Positions 8,190-15,880 of a stretch of 64,000 bases of DNA are shown here, piece after piece; position 1 is the stretch's first letter; each line of letters begins with the position of its first letter. Under the pieces are notes generated by a model. The model saw only the letters and a program-made list of their open reading frames with translations. It did not search any database and had not been told where the DNA came from. The position numbers and the translations under genes were made by a program. Source of the stretch: an uncultured Pelagibacteraceae bacterium (GTDB taxonomy: Bacteria; Pseudomonadota; Alphaproteobacteria; Pelagibacterales; Pelagibacteraceae); assembly GCA_902570695.1 (NCBI GenBank), contig CACFZE010000001.1, positions 237,692 through 301,691 of the forward strand, read 5' to 3'.

Positions 8190-9515
8190 ATGCCTAAAAA
8201 TTTATCTCAAATAGCTAGATCTAAAAAAATTAAATATTTTTTAATCAGTTTTGTTGATTTGTTTGGAGTATTGAGATCAAAATTAGTTCCAGCACAAGCA
8301 ATTGCTGAAATGCAAAAAAATGGAGCAGGTTTTGCAGGATTTGCAACATGGCTAGATATGTCACCTGCAGATAGTGACATGTTCGCAATACCAGATCCAA
8401 ATAGTTTAATTCAATTACCATGGAATAAAGAGATTGGTTGGTTAGCTTCAGATTTATATATGGATGGTGGACCTGTAGATGCATCTCCAAGAGTAATGTT
8501 GAAAAATCAGATAAAAAAATTAAGTGAAAAAAAACTTCAAATGAAGTCTGGTGTTGAGTGTGAATATTTTTTAATTTCTGAGGATGGTTCGTCTATTGCA
8601 GATCCTAGAGATATCCAATCAAAACCTTGTTATGATCAATCAGCTCTCATGAGAAGATATGATTTAATTAAAGAGATATGTGACAGCATGATTGAGTTAG
8701 GATGGAAACCATATCAAAATGACCATGAAGATGCTAATGGCCAATTTGAAATGAATTGGGATTATTCTGACAGTTTAATAACTGCAGATAGGCATGTTTT
8801 TTTCAAATTTATGGTAAAAAATTTAGCTGAAAAACATGGTCTTAGAGCTACATTTATGCCAAAACCATTCAATAATCTAACTGGTAATGGTTGCCATGCG
8901 CATGTTTCTGTTTGGGGGAAAGGAAAAAATCAATTTTTAGACAAAAAAGATAGATTGGGTTTAAGCAAAATGGCTTACAATTTCCTAGGCGGGGTTATAA
9001 GGAATGCTCAACCTCTATCAGCTTTCTTTAATCCGACTATTAACAGTTACAGAAGAATAAATGCTCCACCAACAAAATCAGGAGCTACTTGGTCTCCTAG
9101 CAGCATATCTTATACAGGAAATAATAGAACACATATGATTAGAATTCCCGACCCAGGAAGATTTGAACTTAGATTAATGGATGGATCAGCTAATCCATAT
9201 TTATTACAAGCTGGAGTTCTTGCAGCTGGTTTGGAAGGTATAAATAAAAAAATAAATCCAGGTAAACCTTTATTCTGCAATATGTATACAGATTATAAAA
9301 AATACCCAAACTTGCCTAAACTTCCTAATAACGTTTCTGAGGCATTAAATATGTTAAGTGGTAGCAAAGTCCTTAATAAAGCATTTGGAAAAAAAGTTAT
9401 TGATAGTTATATAAAATTAAAAAGTAACGAAATAGATAATTTCAATAAACAAGAAGTCTTTGATAAGAAAAAATCAGTTACTAAATGGGAAAAAGATAAC
9501 ACCTTAGATTGTTAG
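8190..9515 (+). CDS. glutamine-synthetase-family ligase, GlnT / gamma-glutamylmethylamide synthetase type
   Basis: The 441-residue protein belongs to the glutamine synthetase superfamily, the short type called GlnT in rhizobia and GmaS in methylamine users. The N-terminal beta-grasp segment (FVDLFGVLRSKLVPA) is followed by catalytic-domain motifs: GVECEYFLI (metal-binding Glu), DANGQFEMNW, GNGCHAHVSVW (ATP/metal loop) and RIPDPGRFELRLMDGSANP. It ligates ammonia or methylamine to glutamate using ATP. Its position directly after the cysteine-less synthase set is the arrangement expected for gmaS-mgsABC, which would route methylamine nitrogen into glutamate metabolism. The N-methylglutamate dehydrogenase genes are not in the window. 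Ammonia-specific GlnT activity remains possible. Confidence 0.85.
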   Translation: MPKNLSQIARSKKIKYFLISFVDLFGVLRSKLVPAQAIAEMQKNGAGFAGFATWLDMSPADSDMFAIPDPNSLIQLPWNKEIGWLASDLYMDGGPVDASPRVMLKNQIKKLSEKKLQMKSGVECEYFLISEDGSSIADPRDIQSKPCYDQSALMRRYDLIKEICDSMIELGWKPYQNDHEDANGQFEMNWDYSDSLITADRHVFFKFMVKNLAEKHGLRATFMPKPFNNLTGNGCHAHVSVWGKGKNQFLDKKDRLGLSKMAYNFLGGVIRNAQPLSAFFNPTINSYRRINAPPTKSGATWSPSSISYTGNNRTHMIRIPDPGRFELRLMDGSANPYLLQAGVLAAGLEGINKKINPGKPLFCNMYTDYKKYPNLPKLPNNVSEALNMLSGSKVLNKAFGKKVIDSYIKLKSNEIDNFNKQEVFDKKKSVTKWEKDNTLDC

Positions 9516-9517
9516 AA

Positions 9518-10648
9518 ATGAGTTTAAATAATATTTCTAAATGGAAATATTCTAATTTTCTAATTAATAAATCTTATAACTTTGATCGTAAAAGAATTCT
9601 AAAACTTATACCTTCTAACTTGCTATTGAATTCAAATAAAACTATTTCGAACTGGAAAAATTACAAGAAAACACCTCTATTAAAATTAGAAAAACTAAAC
9701 CGAAATTTAAAACTTAATAATATTTTTTACAAAGATGAGTCAAAAAGATTTCATTTAAAATCATTTAAAGCTTTAGGTGGAGCATATGCTGTAGAAAAAA
9801 TATCTAAAGGGAAAAAAAATATTATAATATCATCTGCAACAGCTGGAAATCATGGTAGATCAGTTGCTTGGGGCGCTCAAAGATTGGGTCTGCAATGTAA
9901 AATTTTTGTTAGTCAATATGTAAGTGAAACTAGAGTAAAAGAAATTAAAAAATTTGGAGCTGATGTAATTAGAGTTAGAGGTAACTACGAAAATTCATTA
10001 AATGAATGTAAAAAATTATCAAAAAAGAATAATTGGATTATTGTTCAAGATGTATCTACTAAGAATTATAGTCATGTCCCCTTGTTAACTATGGCTGGAT
10101 ATTCAATTATGATTAAAGAAATTTCAAAACAAACTACCCATTATATTACACATATATTCCTTCAAGCTGGCGTTGGTGGAATGGCAGCAGGTGTAGTAGC
10201 AGGAGTAGCAAAATATTTTAAGAGAATTCCTAAAATAATAATAGTTGAGCCGGATGGAGCTGATTGCGTACTGCAAAGCATAAAAAGTAAAAAATTAAAA
10301 AAAATTAAAATAAAAAAAGAAAGTATAATGGGCGGAATGTCATGTAATGAAATGTCTTTAATACCTTGGCATGTATTAAAGAAAGCTAGCGATTGTTGTG
10401 TTACTGTAAATGACTCAAAAGTTCCTAAAACTGTTGCAATGCTAAAAGACAAGAAACTTAGTAAAAGAACAATAGTAGGTGGTGAATGTGCTACACCAGG
10501 AATTATCAGTCTTGTTAGTCTCTGTAATAATCCTAAAACAAAGAAATTAATAAATCTTAACGAAAAATCTAATGTTTTAGTTATTGGATGCGAAGGTAAT
10601 GCAGATGTAAAACTTTACAAACAATTGCTATCTAAAGGCAGAAAGTAA
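9518..10648 (+). CDS. PLP-dependent diaminopropionate ammonia-lyase-like protein
   Basis: The 376-residue protein is a fold-type II PLP enzyme. The segment HLKSFKALGGAYAVEKI contains the probable Schiff-base Lys, followed by SATAGNHGRSVAWGAQRLG and the phosphate-binding glycine loop QAGVGGMAAGVVAGVAKY. These features and the length match 2,3-diaminopropionate ammonia-lyase (DpaL/YgeX), which converts diaminopropionate to pyruvate and ammonia; other beta-replacing or threonine-dehydratase-like roles are possible. The frame could start at a TTG (9509) overlapping the previous gene; I prefer the ATG at 9518. It follows the glutamine-synthetase-like gene directly and may add ammonia-releasing capacity to the nitrogen island. 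Confidence 0.78.
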   Translation: MSLNNISKWKYSNFLINKSYNFDRKRILKLIPSNLLLNSNKTISNWKNYKKTPLLKLEKLNRNLKLNNIFYKDESKRFHLKSFKALGGAYAVEKISKGKKNIIISSATAGNHGRSVAWGAQRLGLQCKIFVSQYVSETRVKEIKKFGADVIRVRGNYENSLNECKKLSKKNNWIIVQDVSTKNYSHVPLLTMAGYSIMIKEISKQTTHYITHIFLQAGVGGMAAGVVAGVAKYFKRIPKIIIVEPDGADCVLQSIKSKKLKKIKIKKESIMGGMSCNEMSLIPWHVLKKASDCCVTVNDSKVPKTVAMLKDKKLSKRTIVGGECATPGIISLVSLCNNPKTKKLINLNEKSNVLVIGCEGNADVKLYKQLLSKGRK

Positions 10649-10653
10649 ATTAT

Positions 10654-12072
10654 ATGTCAAAAAAAGCTGTTGTTTGGATAAGAGACGATTTTAGAATAAA
10701 AAATAATTCTGCGTTATCTTATGCAACAAATAATTACGATACTGTCACGGCATTATATATTTATAACAAGAAAAATTTTGATGATGTTAGAGAAGCACAA
10801 AAATGGTGGATAAATAAATCATTAATAAATTTTAAAGATGAATTAATTAAATATAATATTGAATTAGAGTTAGTATTTTCTGATGAGATAACTTTCTTTA
10901 GCAAAATCAAAGACAAACAGGAAATTTCTATTTTTTGGAATAAAATATATGAGCCATCTCAATTAAAGTTAGATGATGATCTCATTAAAATTTTTGAAAA
11001 AAACAAAATACTCTCAAAATGCTTTAAAGGAAATGTTCTTAATGAATATAACAATGTTACAAAAGATGATGGAAGCCCTTATAAAGTTTATAGTCCATTT
11101 TGGAGAGTGGGAGAACAAATTTACTTAGATAGTATCCCAAGCAAATCATTAAACGTAAAAAGAGCTAAGAGCAAAATAAAATTATTCAAAAATAATAATA
11201 ATCCAGATCAAATTTTACCAAAGAAAAATTGGTATAAAAAATTTGAAAAATATTGGGTTCCATCTGAAAAACAATCCGAAAAATATTTAAAAGAGTTTGT
11301 TGAAAATAGAATGTTGAAATATGGAGTTGATAGAGATTATCCAGCTATAAATGGTTCTTCAAAACTTTCGCCATTCATTAGAAACGGACAAATACACGTA
11401 AGTAATATTTGGGACAAATGTTATAAATATAAATCAAAAAATATTAGTGTTAAAAAGTATCTAAATGAATTAGGCTGGAGAGAATTTTCACATAGTTTAA
11501 TTAATCATTTCCCTGAAATGCTAAAAGGTAATTTAAGAAAAGAATTTGACAAATTTCCATGGGATAAAAATGCAAAAAATTTGAAAGCTTGGAAAAATGG
11601 TATGACTGGATATCCAATTGTTGATGCTGGGATGAGACAACTTTATGAAACAGGTTGGATGCATAATAGAATTAGAATGGTAGTTGGTTCTTTTCTTGTA
11701 AAACATTTAAGAATTAATTGGAAAGACGGTGAAAAACATTTTAGAAATTGTTTGTTAGATTTTAACGAAGCAAACAATGTTGCTCAATGGCAATGGGTTG
11801 CTGGCTGTGGTGCAGATGCGGCCCCTTATTTTAGAATTTTTAATCCTATATTGCAGGGTGAAAAATTTGATAAACAAGGTCTGTATGTAAAAAAATGGGT
11901 ACCTGAATTAGAGAGAGTTCCAAATAAATTTATTCATAAACCGTGGGAAATGGAAACTAAATATCAAGAAGATATAAAAACTAAAATTGGTTCTGATTAC
12001 CCTTTCCCAATAGTCGTGCATGAAGAAGCTAGAAACGCAGCTCTAAAAGCATTTCAAACATTAAAAAATTAA
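10654..12072 (+). CDS. phrB: deoxyribodipyrimidine photolyase
   Basis: The 472-residue protein belongs to the cryptochrome/photolyase family. The N-terminal alpha/beta antenna domain begins AVVWIRDDFRIKNNSAL. The C-terminal FAD domain shows GMRQLYETGWMHNRIRMVV and WQWVAGCGADAAPYFRIF, both diagnostic of class I CPD photolyases. It repairs UV-induced pyrimidine dimers with light energy, as expected for a sunlit surface-water organism. It starts 5 bases after the ammonia-lyase gene, so it is probably co-transcribed, and it ends at the base before the convergent yjbQ gene. A (6-4) photolyase or cryptochrome role is less likely given these motifs. Confidence 0.93.
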   Translation: MSKKAVVWIRDDFRIKNNSALSYATNNYDTVTALYIYNKKNFDDVREAQKWWINKSLINFKDELIKYNIELELVFSDEITFFSKIKDKQEISIFWNKIYEPSQLKLDDDLIKIFEKNKILSKCFKGNVLNEYNNVTKDDGSPYKVYSPFWRVGEQIYLDSIPSKSLNVKRAKSKIKLFKNNNNPDQILPKKNWYKKFEKYWVPSEKQSEKYLKEFVENRMLKYGVDRDYPAINGSSKLSPFIRNGQIHVSNIWDKCYKYKSKNISVKKYLNELGWREFSHSLINHFPEMLKGNLRKEFDKFPWDKNAKNLKAWKNGMTGYPIVDAGMRQLYETGWMHNRIRMVVGSFLVKHLRINWKDGEKHFRNCLLDFNEANNVAQWQWVAGCGADAAPYFRIFNPILQGEKFDKQGLYVKKWVPELERVPNKFIHKPWEMETKYQEDIKTKIGSDYPFPIVVHEEARNAALKAFQTLKN

Positions 12073-12492
12073 TTAATCTCCAATAAAATGATGAATAATA
12101 AGCCTTTTCGTAGAGGCTAACCTATGTTCAAAAAGGTAAATTCCTTGCCAAGTTCCTAACAAAAGTTGTTTGTTTTTTATACTGAGGGATATTTGATTGT
12201 TAGTTAAAGCTGACTTTATATGAGCTGGCATATCGTCCTTACCTTCTATTGTATGAACATATAATTTATTATCCATTGGAGCAATTTTATCAAAATAATT
12301 AATTAAATCTGATTGAACATCTGGATCAGCATTTTCTTGAACAATTAAAGATGCACTGGTGTGCTGTATACTTAAATTTAAAATACCATTATTAAAATTA
12401 TTTTTATTTATCCAGTCTATCGTTTGATCTGTAAATTCATATAATTTTTGACCATTTGTTTTAAGTTCAAGATTAAAAAATTCTTGTCTCAT
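12073..12492 (-). CDS. yjbQ: YjbQ / UPF0047 family protein
   Basis: The 139-residue protein matches the compact YjbQ family. Motifs are LNLSIQHTSASLIVQENADP (family signature His), HIKSALTNNQISLSI and LGTWQGIYLFEHR. Members are small trimeric enzymes reported to have secondary thiamine-phosphate synthase activity; the physiological role is uncertain. It is the last gene of a minus-strand run and overlaps zapE by 4 bases (ATGA). It ends against the convergent photolyase gene with no spacer, so any terminator must lie inside coding sequence. Confidence 0.88.
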   Translation of the reverse strand: MRQEFFNLELKTNGQKLYEFTDQTIDWINKNNFNNGILNLSIQHTSASLIVQENADPDVQSDLINYFDKIAPMDNKLYVHTIEGKDDMPAHIKSALTNNQISLSIKNKQLLLGTWQGIYLFEHRLASTKRLIIHHFIGD

Positions 12493-13544
12493 AAATACTT
12501 ATTAGATGTTAGTTCATATAATCGGCTAATGGTTCGCTTAAATGGTTTTTCCAATAATCTTGATGATGTGAGTTTATCAATATTTTGTTCTGCACTAATG
12601 GCCATAGGTATATTTTGATCATATACGATATCTAAAAAAGTAATAAATCTTTGTTGTTGATTCGAATTTAAATCATTAAATGCTGGCAAATTTTCCATAA
12701 CTATAAAAAAACAATTTTTTACTATTTTAATATAATCTTCCGATCCTAAATTTTTATCACATACTTCTTTAAAAGTTAATCGAACAATACCATCATAAAA
12801 ATTTTTTAAAATAAATTTTCTCCCTTTGATGTTTAAAATCTTTTCTTTTAAAATCTTATCTTTAGTCATCACTCTAAATAATTTGTTTATTTTAAAATTG
12901 TTTTCTTGATTTAAAGGTGAGTAATATCTTTGAGTTTTATTGCCTTTTGACTTTCTATAATCATCATCTATATTTAATTGATATTCAAATGATTGGTTTT
13001 GCATTATTTTTATAAAAGGTTTGAATTGGTCTCTTTGCAACCCATCTTTATACAAATTTTCAATTTTTATATTAGAGGTTACAATAATATTTAAATCTTC
13101 TTTAAATATTTCATCAAATAATTTTCCAAGTATCATTGCATCTACTATATTTGTAACTTGAAACTCATCAAAATATATTAATTTTGCTTTCGATTTTAAT
13201 TTTTTAACAAATTTACTTATTTTATTTTCATCATTTTTATCTTTGGATTGGTGTACAAAATCATGAAAGCTAAGCATAAATTCATTAAAGTGAAGTTTTA
13301 ATTTTTTACCCTCAACTAAGTTGAAAAAAAAATCAAATATCATGGTTTTACCCACACCAACATCTCCATAAAGATAAAAGCCTTTTTTATAATTTTTTTT
13401 TGATAAAATTTTTGAGATAAATGATTTGTAGTTTAATTTATAATATTCTTCTAATATTTTTATGAGTTTTATCTGATGCGAATTAACATCTAAATTTTTC
13501 TTTTTGCAGTAAAGTTTAAAATCTTTAACAAAACTTTTTTGCAT
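12489..13544 (-). CDS. zapE: AFG1/ZapE-family ATPase
   Basis: The 351-residue AFG1-like AAA ATPase has Walker A GDVGVGKTMIFDFFF near residue 60, Walker B LIYFDEFQVTNIVDAMILG near residue 135, and sensor-like TSNIKIENLYKDGLQRDQF. Bacterial homologues (ZapE) act at the division septum and modulate FtsZ; mitochondrial AFG1/LACE1 handles inner-membrane proteins. The product is cytoplasmic or peripheral to the membrane. Its start overlaps the cupin stop by one base and its stop overlaps yjbQ, so translation is coupled across three genes. The length is near that of typical bacterial ZapE. Confidence 0.9.
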   Translation of the reverse strand: MQKSFVKDFKLYCKKKNLDVNSHQIKLIKILEEYYKLNYKSFISKILSKKNYKKGFYLYGDVGVGKTMIFDFFFNLVEGKKLKLHFNEFMLSFHDFVHQSKDKNDENKISKFVKKLKSKAKLIYFDEFQVTNIVDAMILGKLFDEIFKEDLNIIVTSNIKIENLYKDGLQRDQFKPFIKIMQNQSFEYQLNIDDDYRKSKGNKTQRYYSPLNQENNFKINKLFRVMTKDKILKEKILNIKGRKFILKNFYDGIVRLTFKEVCDKNLGSEDYIKIVKNCFFIVMENLPAFNDLNSNQQQRFITFLDIVYDQNIPMAISAEQNIDKLTSSRLLEKPFKRTISRLYELTSNKYL

Positions 13545-13975
13545 TAATTCTTTTTTGAATTAAAATCGATGCCATATTCTGATCTTGGTCCTTTTCTTAA
13601 TCCAAAAGGTCCAGAGATAAAAATTGTCATTGGCCTTGTTCCTGGCTCAAGGTCTACTCTATGATATGCATTGGCTGATCTAAATCCAATATATCCAGGT
13701 TTTCTCCAGAACTTGCCTTTTTTAGTAGTTTCCCAATAACCGTCTCTCAAAATTATTGTAACATAAGGGAATAGATGATTATGAACTCCATCCCCATGAT
13801 CATCATCCAACATTTCATGAATTAATATATTAAATGGGAACCATTTTGGTCTATTCCTGAATAATAAATAATATCTATTCATCCATGGCTTGGCTTCATT
13901 AAATTTTGGATGAGACGGCCCCCTATCTAAAACTATTTTTTTTCTTCCAATTTTTTCCAAAAATTTTAATAACAT
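13544..13975 (-). CDS. cupin-fold hypothetical protein
   Basis: The 143-residue protein is consistent with a single cupin barrel. A first metal-site motif HGDGVHNHLFPYVTIILRDG is followed by a second-motif histidine in SANAYHRVDLEPGTRPMTIF. These His residues could bind one metal. I do not know the substrate. The N-terminal 40 residues are basic and aromatic. It is wedged between bamB and zapE with one-base start/stop overlaps on both sides, so it is firmly part of this operon. Assignment beyond cupin fold would be guessing. Confidence 0.72.
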   Translation of the reverse strand: MLLKFLEKIGRKKIVLDRGPSHPKFNEAKPWMNRYYLLFRNRPKWFPFNILIHEMLDDDHGDGVHNHLFPYVTIILRDGYWETTKKGKFWRKPGYIGFRSANAYHRVDLEPGTRPMTIFISGPFGLRKGPRSEYGIDFNSKKN

Positions 13976-15243
13976 TAATTTGATCTTATAATTCCGTTAT
14001 TTTTAATTAAAAAAATATTGGCATTATTAATAAATGGCCTCGATATTTTTTCATTATTAAATTTAATTACTTTCTCTATTTCAGAATTAGTTAAATTAAT
14101 AATCAAAATTCGTCCATTATCGGTAGACAAATAAATTTTATTTTTAGCAATAACAAAACCTACTGGTGTAATTTTCTCTCTTTTTTTAAATGTTGAGAAA
14201 ACATCAGTGACTCTGATTATATTTCCAGTCTCAGTATCAATTACAAATAAATATCCTTCCTCAGAAATATTAAAAATATAATTTTCAGAAATCGTAGGCT
14301 TTAAACTGGAATTTACAGTTTGTTTCCATTTTACTATGCCAGTTCTTGTGTCAATTGAGAATAACTCATTTTTATTATTTGAAAAATATATTGTTTCATT
14401 ATTTAAAATCATTTCTGAATTTTTTAGACTAAATGCATTTAAGAATATTTCGTTGCTCTGAGTAGGTGTTTGCCAAACTAAACTCCCATCATTAATATTC
14501 AATGCCGTAAGATCACCTAAATTATTAAGTGAATAAACAATGTCATCTTTAATAATAACAGATAATTTTTTTTGAGATTTAATGAATGTGTTTTCTGTTT
14601 TAAAATTCCATAATTCATTTCCATCTACTATTGAGAAACATCTAATAACATTATCAAAATCAACAGTGATAAATTTATCATTTTTTATAGCAATATTTGA
14701 ATTAAATGGAGATAGACTGTCCTTCTTCCAGTTTAGTTCCCCATTATCTAAATTTAATGAAAAAATATTTGAAAGAGTATCAGCAGCAATAATTTTATTA
14801 TTTATATAATTAAAATATAATATCGGATTAAGTTTTTTCTCTTTCTTTGAGTAATGATTTGCTTTCCACAAAGTTTCAAATTTTTCATTAATTCTTAATA
14901 TCGTACCTTTATTATCAAAATAAATTAGATCATTATTTTCGATAAATAAAATATCTGTATCGATTGAATTAAACTGTTTAATCTTTGAAAATTTAAATGT
15001 TTTCTTTTTTTCAAATGTTGGCTCAAAGTTTATATGTCCATTATTATTTGTATTATTATTTATAAAACTATTATCTTTAACTAATTTAGAAAGATTTATT
15101 TGTATATTTGGATTCAATTGTTGTTGAATTGGTTTAATTTCTTCAAATAAAATTTTAGAATTATTATTTTCTACAGATTTATCACTTTGACCACAACTTG
15201 ATAATAAAAGTAAAAAGACGAAATATAATACTATCCTACTCAC
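13975..15243 (-). CDS. bamB: BamB-like outer-membrane assembly lipoprotein
   Basis: The 422-residue protein starts with a lipoprotein signal peptide and lipobox (FVFLLLLSSCGQ, Cys about residue 17). The mature part contains beta-propeller PQQ-type blades, seen as repeats such as LDNGELNWKKD, VDGNELWNF, NDGSLVWQTP and TRTGIVKWKQ. That architecture and the preceding YfgM-like gene identify it as BamB, the lipoprotein that helps the BAM complex insert outer-membrane proteins. The linker after the lipid anchor is Asn-rich. It overlaps the upstream gene by 8 bases. In many proteobacteria der follows bamB; here a cupin gene does. Confidence 0.88.
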   Translation of the reverse strand: MSRIVLYFVFLLLLSSCGQSDKSVENNNSKILFEEIKPIQQQLNPNIQINLSKLVKDNSFINNNTNNNGHINFEPTFEKKKTFKFSKIKQFNSIDTDILFIENNDLIYFDNKGTILRINEKFETLWKANHYSKKEKKLNPILYFNYINNKIIAADTLSNIFSLNLDNGELNWKKDSLSPFNSNIAIKNDKFITVDFDNVIRCFSIVDGNELWNFKTENTFIKSQKKLSVIIKDDIVYSLNNLGDLTALNINDGSLVWQTPTQSNEIFLNAFSLKNSEMILNNETIYFSNNKNELFSIDTRTGIVKWKQTVNSSLKPTISENYIFNISEEGYLFVIDTETGNIIRVTDVFSTFKKREKITPVGFVIAKNKIYLSTDNGRILIINLTNSEIEKVIKFNNEKISRPFINNANIFLIKNNGIIRSN

Positions 15244-15880
15244 TGAAACTAGATCTTAGCCTTTTTTGAGCTTTAGTTTTTATTTTTGAGTTATTATTTT
15301 CAAGACTAACTATTTGCTCAAAAAATTCTTTTGATTTTTGCATTTGATTTTTTGATAAATAATATTCTGCCATAATATAAAGACTGTGTGGTTTCCATAT
15401 ACTATCTGCTTTAATTAAAGGATTAAAAATAGCTAACAATTGATTTTCATCTGAAAAATCTGAATTATATAGGCCTTTTTTAAAGATTGTTAGTTCTTTA
15501 AACTTTTTATCCAAACCAATATCATTAATTAAAATATCAAAATAATTGTTAATTTCATCTTTTGAATTTATCAAATCGTTATCTAGCAAAAAATAAAAGG
15601 CTAGAGGAGAATATGTTTTGTCTTTAGCATTAATCACCTCTTTAAGATCTGGGATCACATTATATTTATTATCTGCTTCATACCTTATTACAGCTAAGTC
15701 GTATTTATCAGCTAATTTTTCTCTTTTGCTAGATTGATATTCTTCAAAAGAAAAGTAGCCGATTAAAGCCAAAATAATTATTACTAATATCGAAATTAAA
15801 GAATTTTTATTATTTATGAAAAAGTTTTTAATTTTTTCATTACGTGTTTGGGTATTTATTATTTCAATATCTTCATCCAT
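15236..15880 (-). CDS. YfgM-like membrane-anchored TPR-type protein
   Basis: The 214-residue protein has a cytoplasmic N-terminus, one membrane helix (SLISILVIIILALIGYFSF, about residues 28-46) and a periplasmic helical region with TPR-like pairs near the C-terminus (AEYYLSKNQMQKSKEFFEQI). This matches the YfgM/ancillary SecYEG translocon-type proteins commonly encoded just before bamB. The likely role is a periplasmic chaperone or scaffold linked to secretion. It begins on the acnA stop (TAATG) and overlaps bamB by 8 bases. The family call relies on topology plus gene order, as sequence conservation is low. Confidence 0.75.
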   Translation of the reverse strand: MDEDIEIINTQTRNEKIKNFFINNKNSLISILVIIILALIGYFSFEEYQSSKREKLADKYDLAVIRYEADNKYNVIPDLKEVINAKDKTYSPLAFYFLLDNDLINSKDEINNYFDILINDIGLDKKFKELTIFKKGLYNSDFSDENQLLAIFNPLIKADSIWKPHSLYIMAEYYLSKNQMQKSKEFFEQIVSLENNNSKIKTKAQKRLRSSFSE

